This document shows, piece after piece, positions 24,821-32,457 of a stretch of DNA of 64,000 nucleotides (position 1 is the stretch's first letter; each line of letters starts with the position of its first letter). The position numbers and the translations under genes were made by a program. Origin of the DNA: an uncultured Desulfovibrio sp. GTDB lineage: Bacteria; Desulfobacterota; Desulfovibrionia; Desulfovibrionales; Desulfovibrionaceae. Where the stretch lies: NCBI GenBank assembly GCA_913063155.1, contig CAJXYU010000003.1:496001-560000 (forward strand). Direction: 5' to 3'. Below the pieces are notes generated by a model. That model saw only the letters and a program-made list of their open reading frames with translations, was not told where the DNA came from and did no database searches.

Positions 24821-26908
24821 ATGATCTCGGCCCTCTACTATTCCGGGATAACCTCCCTGCAGAATTTCCAGGGAGCCATTTCGGTCCACAGCAACAACAT
24901 CGCCAACGTGGATACCGCCGGGTATACGCGCAGGACCGTGGACTTCACCACCCGCCCTTCGGTGCAGACCGCTGCGGGGCGGGTGGGAACCGGCGCAACC
25001 GTGGACAGGATCGCACGTCATCTGAACCAGTACCTGGAAAACCAGTACAACGAGAAGATGGGCGGCCTGTCCATGTGGGGCACGGCATCCCAATATCTGG
25101 CGGGCCTGGAAACCTTGTTCACCCAGAATGAAGAGAACGGGATCAGCGCAACCCTGGCAGACTTCTGGGCCGCCTGGGAGGATCTTTCCTCCGCGCCGGG
25201 TGAAACCACACAACGCACCGCGCTCATCTCCAATACCGAGACCCTGGTATCCCTTTTGGGCAGCACCATGGAAGACTTGGAGTACCAGGAACTCCAGATG
25301 AATCAGGCCATCATCCAGGAAGTGGACGAGATCAACGACATCATTGAGGACCTGGCCGCCCTCAACGCCCAGATACCGGGGCAGGCCGACAACCTGGAAT
25401 TGCTGGACACCCGAGATTACCTGATCCGCTCCCTGGCCGAACGCGTGGACATCCGGACCATCGAGCACTCGGACGGACAGGTCACCGTGCTCACCGAAGA
25501 GGGACTCTCGTTGGTGGATGAGGACAAGGCCTACACCTTCAGTTACGAGAGCGCCCAATCATTCTCCTCGCTCTATCCCACCTCCGACTTTGACGGGGCC
25601 ATCTACTTCGACGGCAGCTCCAACCAGGAATTCACCATCGAGGTGGTCTCGGGCGGATTCGCTTCGGGCGGCGGTTCGGCAGCCACCTTCAAGGTGTCTC
25701 TGGACGGCGGCCAGAGTTGGCTCAGCGACGACGACGGCAACCCCGTCATCTACACAGCAGGCGACACGGACGACCGCGTGGAGATAGGCGGAGTTGAAGT
25801 CTGGTTCGGCACGGCAACGGACGCCGGAACCACGGCGGCCACCGAACTGACGGCCGGCGACCAGTTCACTATTGTTCCCAAATCGGCTGTGTATTGGGAA
25901 AGCAACAGTTCGGGGAAGGTCAACGTGACCCCGCTGTCCGACGCGCTGGGAACCGGCAATAGGCTTTCAGGCGGTTCCCTGGCCGGGATGCTCGTCACCC
26001 GCGACAATTATCTGGGCGAATACAGCGACCGGCTCGACGCCTTCACCACATCCCTGATCTGGGAAGTGAACTACGCCCACAGCCAGGGCGCCGGCCTGGA
26101 CCATTGGAACTACGTGCTGGGGTCCTACTCGGCGCAGTATACGGACCGTCCCATTGCCGAGAGCGGCCTGGACTTCGAAGACTTCATCCAGGAAGGAGCC
26201 TTTTCCCTGGCCGTCTATGACGAGGACACCGGAGAACTACTGAGCAACGCCTCCGTGGATTTCTCCTCCATCACTCCGGGCACTTCGTACTTCGACCCCA
26301 CCCTGCACTCCCTGGAGGATGTGCGCGATGCCGTCGAAGCGACCTTCCCCGGCCAAATAGATGCGGACATCATCGACGGCAGACTCTCCTTGGAGGCATC
26401 TACAGGCGTCGAGTTCGAGTTCGCCGGTGACAGCTCCGGGCTGCTGGCAGGCTTGGGCATCAACACCTATTTCGACGGCCACGACGCTTCGTCCATCAGC
26501 ATCAACAACTACATCGAGGCCGACCCGGAACGCGTCAACGCCGGGCATGTGAACGGCGCCGGCGAAGTGAACGAGGGCGACAACGTCACGGCCCTGGCCC
26601 TGGCCGAGCTGGCCACCAAGGAAGTGACCATAACCACCCTCCACGGCGCCGTGGAGGAGGACCTGCAATCCTATTTCGACGGCCTGATTTCCAAGGTGGG
26701 CGGCGACGCTTCCACCGTGACCACCAATGCGGCTTATTACAGCACGCTCGCATCGGACCTTTCCGACCAGCAGGAATCCATCTCGGGCGTGAACATCGAC
26801 GAAGAACTGGCCACGCTCATGCGCTACCAGCAATCCTACGAGGCGGCGGCGAAGATGATCACCACGGCCGGCGAGCTTTTCGACATCGTGCTCGCTCTCA
26901 AGAGCTAG
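24821..26908 (+). CDS. flgK: Flagellar hook-associated protein 1 FlgK
   Basis: A 695-residue hook-filament junction protein. The N-terminus ('YYSGITSLQNFQGAISVHSNNIANVDTAGYTRRTV') and C-terminus ('VNIDEELATLMRYQQSYEAAAKMITTAGELFD') are the FlgK D0/D1 coils. The middle carries an insert with an Asp-box-like motif SLDGGQSW at 293-300 and GDQFTIVP at 346-353, a module also seen twice in FlgL. It is longer than enterobacterial FlgK (about 547). It starts 18 bases after flgE. Confidence 0.96.
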   Translation: MISALYYSGITSLQNFQGAISVHSNNIANVDTAGYTRRTVDFTTRPSVQTAAGRVGTGATVDRIARHLNQYLENQYNEKMGGLSMWGTASQYLAGLETLFTQNEENGISATLADFWAAWEDLSSAPGETTQRTALISNTETLVSLLGSTMEDLEYQELQMNQAIIQEVDEINDIIEDLAALNAQIPGQADNLELLDTRDYLIRSLAERVDIRTIEHSDGQVTVLTEEGLSLVDEDKAYTFSYESAQSFSSLYPTSDFDGAIYFDGSSNQEFTIEVVSGGFASGGGSAATFKVSLDGGQSWLSDDDGNPVIYTAGDTDDRVEIGGVEVWFGTATDAGTTAATELTAGDQFTIVPKSAVYWESNSSGKVNVTPLSDALGTGNRLSGGSLAGMLVTRDNYLGEYSDRLDAFTTSLIWEVNYAHSQGAGLDHWNYVLGSYSAQYTDRPIAESGLDFEDFIQEGAFSLAVYDEDTGELLSNASVDFSSITPGTSYFDPTLHSLEDVRDAVEATFPGQIDADIIDGRLSLEASTGVEFEFAGDSSGLLAGLGINTYFDGHDASSISINNYIEADPERVNAGHVNGAGEVNEGDNVTALALAELATKEVTITTLHGAVEEDLQSYFDGLISKVGGDASTVTTNAAYYSTLASDLSDQQESISGVNIDEELATLMRYQQSYEAAAKMITTAGELFDIVLALKS

Positions 26909-26941
26909 GAACAGCGGGAAAGGGCAAGGAGGGATACGACC

Positions 26942-28423
26942 ATGCGCGTCACCCACAACATGATCTTCGGTTCATCCATAACCAACATCAACAGCGCCCT
27001 GTCCGACGTCATGCGGCTCAACGCCATGAACTCGGCACAGAAACAGATACTGAGTCCGTCCGACAATCCGGCCGGATACAATCAGATCCTGAACCTGAGG
27101 GCCTACACCACGTCCCTGAACCAGTACCAGGACAACATCGACACGGCGCGCGGCTGGCTCAATCTGGCGGACGAAATGCTGCTTCAGGCCAGCGAACTGA
27201 TCACCAGCAGCCGAGAACTGGCCGAACAGGCCGCCACCGGCACCCTAACCGCGGACCAACGCGAATCCCTGGCTTCCCAGGCCCGCCAGAACCTGGCCAG
27301 CATGATCTCCATCGCCAACACCGAATACGTGGAGCAGTCCATCTTCGCCGGACACAAGATCGACGACAACGCATACGAACAGGCCTTGGGCGTGACGGTC
27401 AACGACGAGAACCTGACTGCGGGCGACATTGTCTCGGTGGTGGGCGAGGCGGAGCACACCATCCTCATCCAGACTCTGGACGCGGGCGTGGTGGGCACGG
27501 ATACCATCGACTACAGGTACTCCACGGACGGAGGCGAAACCTGGACCCAGGCCACCTTGACCGCAGGCGATGCCGTGTTGGACTGCGGCACCGCCCAACT
27601 GGAGCTTGCGGCGGGAACCACAGTGCAGGCCGACGGAGACACCAGCTTTTACCTGCGTCCCACAGCGGTCTACCAGGGCGACACCAACGACGGAGTCAAC
27701 ATCACCAAGAACGGTGCGGCGGACATCAGCGCCTCGGCCGACGGAGTGTTCGCGGGGGACATCAACGTACGCATCGACAGCGGGACGGACATCAACGCGG
27801 CCGTGGAGTACTCCTACAGCCTGGACGGCGGCAACACTTGGGTGGAAGGCAATGTGACCTCCAATGCCCGGATGCCCCTGCCAGGCGGTTTTCTGAACCT
27901 GACTTCCGGGGCAGGCACGGCCATCGCCGCCGGGGACCAGTTCCGGATCACACCGTCCGACGCGGACATTTCCGTGAACATCAACCGCTACAGCGAAGTG
28001 GTGGTCAACAATGTGGGCCTGGACATCTTCGGAGGGCTCTACGACTCCGACGGTGACGGCACAGCCACTGAAGGCCTGCCCGACAGCCCCGAGGAAAACC
28101 TGTTCGAAGCCATGGGTGAACTCATCGGTTACCTGGAGGTCAACGATACGGACGGCATCGCCGAATGCCTGGAGAAGCTGAAGTCGGCCCATGAACGGCT
28201 GGAAACCTTTGCGGCCGACGTGGGCGCGCGCGAAAACAGACTGGATGCACAGGAAGACATCCTCGAGACCCAGAAGGGCAACGCCACGAGCCGGCTCGCC
28301 GGAATCGAAGACGCAGACCTGAGCACCCTCCTGGTTGAAATAGCCAAGGCGGAAAGCATTTACCAGTCCGTGCTCAATTCAGCGTCCAGAGTCATGCAGC
28401 TATCCCTTCTCAACTATCTTTAG
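26942..28423 (+). CDS. flgL: Flagellar hook-associated protein 3 FlgL
   Basis: A 493-residue junction protein. The N-terminal coil ('RVTHNMIFGSSITNINSALSDVMRLNAMNSAQKQILSPSDNPAGY') and the C-terminal coil ('LSTLLVEIAKAESIYQSVLNSASRVMQLSLLNYL') are the flagellin-like D0/D1 parts. The surface part carries two copies of a module with Asp-box motifs STDGGETW (194-201) and SLDGGNTW (293-300), each followed about 35 residues on by a GD-x-F/S-x-x-P segment. It connects FlgK to the filament. Length is well above the E. coli protein (317) because of these insertions. Confidence 0.95.
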   Translation: MRVTHNMIFGSSITNINSALSDVMRLNAMNSAQKQILSPSDNPAGYNQILNLRAYTTSLNQYQDNIDTARGWLNLADEMLLQASELITSSRELAEQAATGTLTADQRESLASQARQNLASMISIANTEYVEQSIFAGHKIDDNAYEQALGVTVNDENLTAGDIVSVVGEAEHTILIQTLDAGVVGTDTIDYRYSTDGGETWTQATLTAGDAVLDCGTAQLELAAGTTVQADGDTSFYLRPTAVYQGDTNDGVNITKNGAADISASADGVFAGDINVRIDSGTDINAAVEYSYSLDGGNTWVEGNVTSNARMPLPGGFLNLTSGAGTAIAAGDQFRITPSDADISVNINRYSEVVVNNVGLDIFGGLYDSDGDGTATEGLPDSPEENLFEAMGELIGYLEVNDTDGIAECLEKLKSAHERLETFAADVGARENRLDAQEDILETQKGNATSRLAGIEDADLSTLLVEIAKAESIYQSVLNSASRVMQLSLLNYL

Positions 28424-28435
28424 GGAGGACGCATC

Positions 28436-30175
28436 ATGAGCGATTATTCCTATGACTACATCAACAGCTATTACGAAGGCGTTTACGACACCACCCAATA
28501 CACTTCGGGGCAGATCACCTTTTCCGGGGTGGCCACGGGCACGGACTTCGACACCCTCATCGAGGGGCTGGTCTCGACGGAAAGCTATACCCTGAACAAT
28601 CTGGAGAACTGGAAGTACCAGTGGGAGTCGAAAAACAGCGCTCTGAGCAGCCTGAATTCCGCACTTCTCACCCTGCAATCCACTTTGGAGGAGATGGACA
28701 CCCTGGATGAATTCTTCGCCAAGTCAGCGACGGTGACGGATACGGACGCCCTCTCCGTGAGCGTGGACGCGGATGCCCAGGAAACCTCGCACACCATCAT
28801 CGTCAACCAGTTGGCCCAAAGCGACATATGGGTGAATACGGGTACCGGCTTCTCGGCCACGGACGAGGTGCTCACCTCCACTGCCGGTACCTTCGTACTC
28901 GAATACGCAGGTACGCAGTACACCATCAACGTGGAAGCGGGAACCACCGTGGAAACCTTCGTCAACCTCATCAACAGCGACGCGGACCTGGACGACGGAG
29001 TGCGGGCGTCACTCATCAACGACGGCAGCAGCTACCACCTGGAACTGCGCGGCATGGATCTGGGAGCGGACAACACCATATCCATCACCAGCTCCACCAT
29101 CGCCTCCCTGGATCCGTCCAATTTCGAGCAGACCCAAACAGCCCAGGACTCCCAGATCAAGGTGGACGGCTACCCTACGGCAAGCGACGCCTGGATCGAA
29201 CGCGACTCCAACTACCTCGACGATGTTCTGGACGGCATCGCCCTGACCCTGAAAGACACCACGGACAGCGACGGCACCACCATGACCGTTTCCGTGGACA
29301 ATGATTCCATCGTGGAAAATGTCGAGGCCTTTGTGGATCAGTTCAACACGGTCATCTCCCTTATCCAGGAAATGACCAGTGTGGACTACGAATCGGACGA
29401 AGACGAACCTGAGGCCTCGGTCATGACCGGCAACTACGGGGTGAACATGGTCAGCCAGAACCTCAAGGACGTCATCTCCACCATCGGACTGGGCTTCGAC
29501 CACTACGACAGCGGCACCGGAGAGGGCGACTATTATTCGACACTTTCGCAGCTGGGCATCTCCACGGATGCGGACCACAGCTCAGTGACCTTCGGACAAC
29601 TCCTTTTCGACGAAGAGGAATTCCTGGAGGCCTTGGAAAACGACTCCGAGGGCGTAGCCATGGTCTTTTCCGCGGACGACGTGTTCGAATCCGATTCCAC
29701 GGACTTCACAGTACTATCCATCGTGGACGGCAGTACCCAGCCCGGCAACTACGACGTGGAATACACGGTAAGCGGCGGCGTGATCACCAGCGCCACCATA
29801 GGAGGAGAGGATGCAAGCATCAGCGGCAACCAGATCACGGCCCTGTCCGGCGACCCCGTGGGCATGGCCATCCGGGTGGACGACCTGACGGACGGCACCT
29901 ACACCGGAAGCGTAGCGGTCAAACGAGGAAAAATCCCCGAACTTGTTGAATCGATAGAAGAAATGACCGACTCACAAAATGGAATCTTGAACATCATTCA
30001 GGAAAATTATAACGACATCATCGACAGCATCGACGACAAGATCGACAAGGAGGAGGTCCGCCTGGACCAGTACGAAAGCAGACTCAGGGACAAATACAGC
30101 CGCCTGGAGACCACCCTCGGAGAGTACTACAATCTCCAGACGACACTGGAAAATCAGCTTGCACAACTTGAATAA
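28436..30175 (+). CDS. fliD: Flagellar filament cap / hook-associated protein 2 FliD
   Basis: A 579-residue protein. 'SGQITFSGVATGTDFDTLIEGLVSTESYTLNNLENWK' (about 22-58) is the FliD N-terminal signature; the C-terminal region has the typical 'VENVEAFVDQFNTVISLIQEMT' and ends in a long coiled coil with 'YNLQTTLENQLAQL'. FliD forms the cap under which flagellin polymerises. It begins 12 bases after flgL, with an SD GGGAGG. A second FliD-like protein is encoded on the other strand at 32458-34497. Confidence 0.94.
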   Translation: MSDYSYDYINSYYEGVYDTTQYTSGQITFSGVATGTDFDTLIEGLVSTESYTLNNLENWKYQWESKNSALSSLNSALLTLQSTLEEMDTLDEFFAKSATVTDTDALSVSVDADAQETSHTIIVNQLAQSDIWVNTGTGFSATDEVLTSTAGTFVLEYAGTQYTINVEAGTTVETFVNLINSDADLDDGVRASLINDGSSYHLELRGMDLGADNTISITSSTIASLDPSNFEQTQTAQDSQIKVDGYPTASDAWIERDSNYLDDVLDGIALTLKDTTDSDGTTMTVSVDNDSIVENVEAFVDQFNTVISLIQEMTSVDYESDEDEPEASVMTGNYGVNMVSQNLKDVISTIGLGFDHYDSGTGEGDYYSTLSQLGISTDADHSSVTFGQLLFDEEEFLEALENDSEGVAMVFSADDVFESDSTDFTVLSIVDGSTQPGNYDVEYTVSGGVITSATIGGEDASISGNQITALSGDPVGMAIRVDDLTDGTYTGSVAVKRGKIPELVESIEEMTDSQNGILNIIQENYNDIIDSIDDKIDKEEVRLDQYESRLRDKYSRLETTLGEYYNLQTTLENQLAQLE

Positions 30176-30195
30176 TATTTTTTATCCATCCCCTT

Positions 30196-30221
30196 GTAAC
30201 CTGTTCGGCGCATGGAGCGAC
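30196..30221 (+). promoter_or_regulatory. ECF-type promoter motif GTAAC-N17-CGAC before the second sigma gene
   Basis: CTTGTAACC at 30193-30201 and CGAC at 30218-30221, spacer 17. It lies between the fliD stop (30175) and the sigma start (30285), so the message would have a leader of about 57 bases. This supports autoregulation and also the choice of 30285 over an upstream in-frame start. Confidence 0.6.
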
Positions 30222-30284
30222 AAGCTCTATGAATCGCCATGGACGGCCAACTCATATTGGACCGAATACGTGAAAGAGACAGGG

Positions 30285-30866
30285 ATGAAGGGGCATGACA
30301 TTTCGCCGGATGTGGCGGTAGTTCAAGAGGTCTTGGAAGGCAATGTCGACGCTTTCGAGGCCTTGGTGAACCGGCATCAGGAACACGTGACGCGCATTGT
30401 GGGCAACCATGTCCCGCACCAGCGCGTGGACGAGGTGGTGCAATCGGCGTTCGTGAACGCCTACCGCTCTTTGAAGACCTTCCGGGGCGAAAAGCCGTTC
30501 CGGAACTGGATATCAAAGATCAGCGTCAGGTGCTGTTACGACTTCTGGCGCGAGGAGTACCGGTACCGGGAAACTCCAATCAGCGTGTTGAGCAATGAGA
30601 CGTGGGACATGCTGGACAGGCTCACCGCCGACCAGGCGCAGGACGAATTTCTGCGGCAGGCCAAACAGGAGGAGGCCGTAAAACTACTGGATTGGGCGCT
30701 TGACCAACTGTCCCCCGAGGACAGAATGGTAGTGACTCTAACCGCTTTGGAGGAAAAAAGTGTGGCCGAAGCAGCAGGACTGCTCGGCTGGACATCAGTG
30801 AATGTAAAAGTCCGGGCGCACCGGGCAAGAAAAAAGCTAAAGAAAATCTTAAAACCGGCGATCTGA
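30285..30866 (+). CDS. ECF-type sigma factor, CnrH-like by context
   Basis: A 193-residue sigma factor. Region 2: 'NVDAFEALVNRHQEHVTRIVGNHV...DEVVQSAFVNAYRSLKTFRGEKPFRNWISKISVRCCYDFWRE'. Region 4: 'LDQLSPEDRMVVTLTALEEKSVAEAAGLLGWTSVNVKVRAHRARKKLKKIL'. The frame is open from 30159, but the ATG at 30285 is preferred because a promoter motif lies between. It is followed at 15 bases by a one-pass membrane protein and then a Spy/CnrX-like protein, the arrangement of metal- or envelope-stress-sensing ECF systems. Inducer unknown. Confidence 0.92.
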   Translation: MKGHDISPDVAVVQEVLEGNVDAFEALVNRHQEHVTRIVGNHVPHQRVDEVVQSAFVNAYRSLKTFRGEKPFRNWISKISVRCCYDFWREEYRYRETPISVLSNETWDMLDRLTADQAQDEFLRQAKQEEAVKLLDWALDQLSPEDRMVVTLTALEEKSVAEAAGLLGWTSVNVKVRAHRARKKLKKILKPAI

Positions 30867-30881
30867 AATGGAGGGGAGACC

Positions 30882-31178
30882 ATGATGCATCGCAAGCACA
30901 ACATTATGGAAGCGCTTGGCGCCGTCCATCGGGCCAAACGTCGGCCACCGGCAAATCAGAACCTCGTGTACTCGATCATGGGGGAAATCCGTACGCTCGG
31001 CACAGAAACCGCGTGGGATTTTGTCCGCATTGCCTTCCCATTCTCCGCAGCAGCCGGCTTGGCGGCCGCTCTGCTGTTCATGATCGGGACAGGCACAAAA
31101 ACAGGCATTGAGGATCTCATGCTTGCCATGGTAAACGGCGGCGCGTCCATAACAGGAATGCCAGGCCTCGGCCTGTAG
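30882..31178 (+). CDS. Short one-pass membrane protein, candidate anti-sigma factor
   Basis: A 98-residue protein: a basic N-terminal cytoplasmic part (about 1-47, including HRAKRRPPANQN), one membrane helix (about 48-68, 'IAFPFSAAAGLAAALLFMIG'), and a short outside tail. SD GGAGGGG precedes the start. Size and layout match CnrY-type anti-sigma factors, which hold their sigma factor at the membrane; sequence similarity is not evident to me. It is sandwiched, with 15-16 base gaps, between the ECF sigma gene and the Spy-like sensor, so the role rests on context. Confidence 0.72.
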   Translation: MMHRKHNIMEALGAVHRAKRRPPANQNLVYSIMGEIRTLGTETAWDFVRIAFPFSAAAGLAAALLFMIGTGTKTGIEDLMLAMVNGGASITGMPGLGL

Positions 31179-31194
31179 CGTTCAGGAGTAAACG

Positions 31195-31614
31195 ATGCTG
31201 AAAAGCGCACATTGGAAGGAATGGATTGCCGTATTGCTGCTTTTTGGAACCGGAGTCCTTGTGGGAGCCGGGGGCATGCAGCTGTACATGGAGAAAACGC
31301 GTCCACCCTTCCCGCCCCCACAGGAGATAAGGGGGAAGATCATTGAACGGCTTGACGAAGAATTACATCTCACCCAGGAGCAGTACGACGCCATCTCCGC
31401 AATCCTCATGGACAGTTTCCGGCGCTCCTGGGAAATCCGCCGTCCCATCGACAAAAAAATGAACGCTATGTTCGAAGAGCAGTTCAAGAAGATCAGCGCT
31501 GTGCTTCGTCCGGATCAGCAAAAAAAGTTCAAGGCGTTGAACGAGCGGCTCGACAGAAGGCGCAAGGAGCTTCATGGCCCGCCGCCACCGCCACCGCCGC
31601 CCTTGGGGAATTAA
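31195..31614 (+). CDS. Membrane-anchored Spy/CnrX-like periplasmic sensor
   Basis: A 139-residue protein with an N-terminal membrane anchor (about 10-30) and a helical periplasmic domain. Two LTxxQ-type motifs are visible: LTQEQYDAI (about 59-67) and LRPDQQKKF (about 103-111), as in the Spy/CpxP/CnrX fold. 'DEELHLTQEQ' is typical. The C-terminus ends in eight consecutive prolines. In Cnr systems the equivalent protein senses metal in the periplasm and relays to the anti-sigma factor. No His/Met cluster is obvious, so unfolded-protein sensing is also possible. Confidence 0.78.
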   Translation: MLKSAHWKEWIAVLLLFGTGVLVGAGGMQLYMEKTRPPFPPPQEIRGKIIERLDEELHLTQEQYDAISAILMDSFRRSWEIRRPIDKKMNAMFEEQFKKISAVLRPDQQKKFKALNERLDRRRKELHGPPPPPPPPLGN

Positions 31615-31626
31615 TTGAAATAAAGT

Positions 31627-31662
31627 CGCCGGGTTTGTAACCGCAAGGTTCAACCCGGCGAC
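31627..31662 (+). terminator. Hairpin after the Spy-like sensor gene, containing a GTAAC-N17-CGAC motif
   Basis: An 11-bp outer stem (GTCGCCGGGTT / AACCCGGCGAC) with an inner AACC-GCAA-GGTT tetraloop hairpin. GTAAC (31637-31641) and CGAC (31659-31662) within it have the 17-base spacing seen at the other motifs. The T-run is poor, so it may be a terminator, a promoter region, or both. Confidence 0.55.
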
Positions 31663-31730
31663 CTTGTTATTGAGAGAAGGCAGTCAACCCAACTGCTTTT
31701 GCGAACCCACCCTAATCCCTTCTTCCCCGC

Positions 31731-31760
31731 AGCCCCGCTTCCCAGGCGGGGCTCACTTTT
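31731..31760 (+). terminator. Terminator hairpin upstream of spy-like gene
   Basis: An 8-bp stem AGCCCCGC / GCGGGGCT (31731-31738 with 31746-31753) followed by CAC and five T residues. It stands between the two GTAAC motifs and about 70 bases before the spy-like gene. Confidence 0.7.
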
Positions 31761-31763
31761 TGT

Positions 31764-31789
31764 GTAACTGTCTCCATCGCGGACCGGAC
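31764..31789 (+). promoter_or_regulatory. ECF-type promoter motif GTAAC-N17-GGAC before the spy-like gene
   Basis: TGTGTAAC ends at 31768 and GGAC is at 31786-31789, one base away from the CGAC of the other sites, same 17-base spacer. The spy-like gene starts at 31829. Confidence 0.45.
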
Positions 31790-31828
31790 TGTAATGGAGA
31801 CACGATTACAACACACAAGGAGCGTGTA

Positions 31829-32404
31829 ATGAAAAAAATCACCACCATCATCATCACCATCGTCTTCGTGGTCATGTCCATCGGCATGGCGTCCGCCATG
31901 AATGGGGACTTTCCAGGCGGCGCCCCGGGCGGACAGCCCGGCTTCAACAAAATGGGCAACCCGCCACGCGGCGGCGAAAGACCGGATCGCCCTCCTTTTG
32001 AGGCAATGCGAAAACAGCAGGACCCTGACGACATGCTGGCCATGGCCATGGAGCAACTGAACCTGGACCCGTCGCAGAAAACCAGGATCGCCAGGCTGTT
32101 CAAGGCTGATCGGGATGCGGCGAAGTCCGAACGCCAAGCCATGGATGCGGGCAGGGATGCCATGTCCCAGGCCCAATTCGAGGGCAATGTGGACGCGGTG
32201 CGCAGCCTGAGCAAGAAGATAGCCCAGAAAAAACAGGACAAAGACATGCGACGCGCCATCACCATGAACAAGGTCCGCAAAATCCTGACGCCCGAGCAAG
32301 CCGCAAAGCTGGATGCACTGCATCGGAAGTTCGCGGAACTGAGAAAAGGACATCGTCCACACAAGCCAGTCTCCATGGACTCCTGGATCCTCGAAAACAT
32401 CTAA
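31829..32404 (+). CDS. Spy/CpxP-family periplasmic protein
   Basis: A 191-residue secreted protein: signal peptide at 1-23 (MKKITT..., cleavage after ASA), a Gly/Pro/Arg-rich linker (about 28-55), and a helical domain with 'LNLDPSQKTRIARLFKADRDAAKSERQAMD' and 'VRKILTPEQAAKLDALHRKF', matching the LTxxQ pattern of Spy and CpxP. Such proteins are chaperones or metal-binding sensors induced by envelope stress. SD AAGGAG precedes the ATG at 31829. It has its own promoter-like motif, so it may be a target of the sigma factor encoded upstream. Confidence 0.84.
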   Translation: MKKITTIIITIVFVVMSIGMASAMNGDFPGGAPGGQPGFNKMGNPPRGGERPDRPPFEAMRKQQDPDDMLAMAMEQLNLDPSQKTRIARLFKADRDAAKSERQAMDAGRDAMSQAQFEGNVDAVRSLSKKIAQKKQDKDMRRAITMNKVRKILTPEQAAKLDALHRKFAELRKGHRPHKPVSMDSWILENI

Positions 32405-32426
32405 CCCGCAAGACCATACCCGAAAT

Positions 32427-32456
32427 AAAGGCGCGTTGTCCCGGCAACGCGCCTTT
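32427..32456. terminator. Bidirectional terminator between convergent genes
   Basis: A perfect 12-bp stem (32427-32438 with 32445-32456, loop TCCCGG) with T-runs on both strands, between the spy-like gene and the FliD-like gene. Confidence 0.9.
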
Positions 32457-32457
32457 T

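Noticed and set aside
23162-25558. A 798-codon open frame antisense to flgE and flgK
   Set aside because: It mirrors the codon pattern of two certain genes, is Gly/Val/His-rich without domains, and has no SD. Long antisense frames arise here from high GC at third positions.
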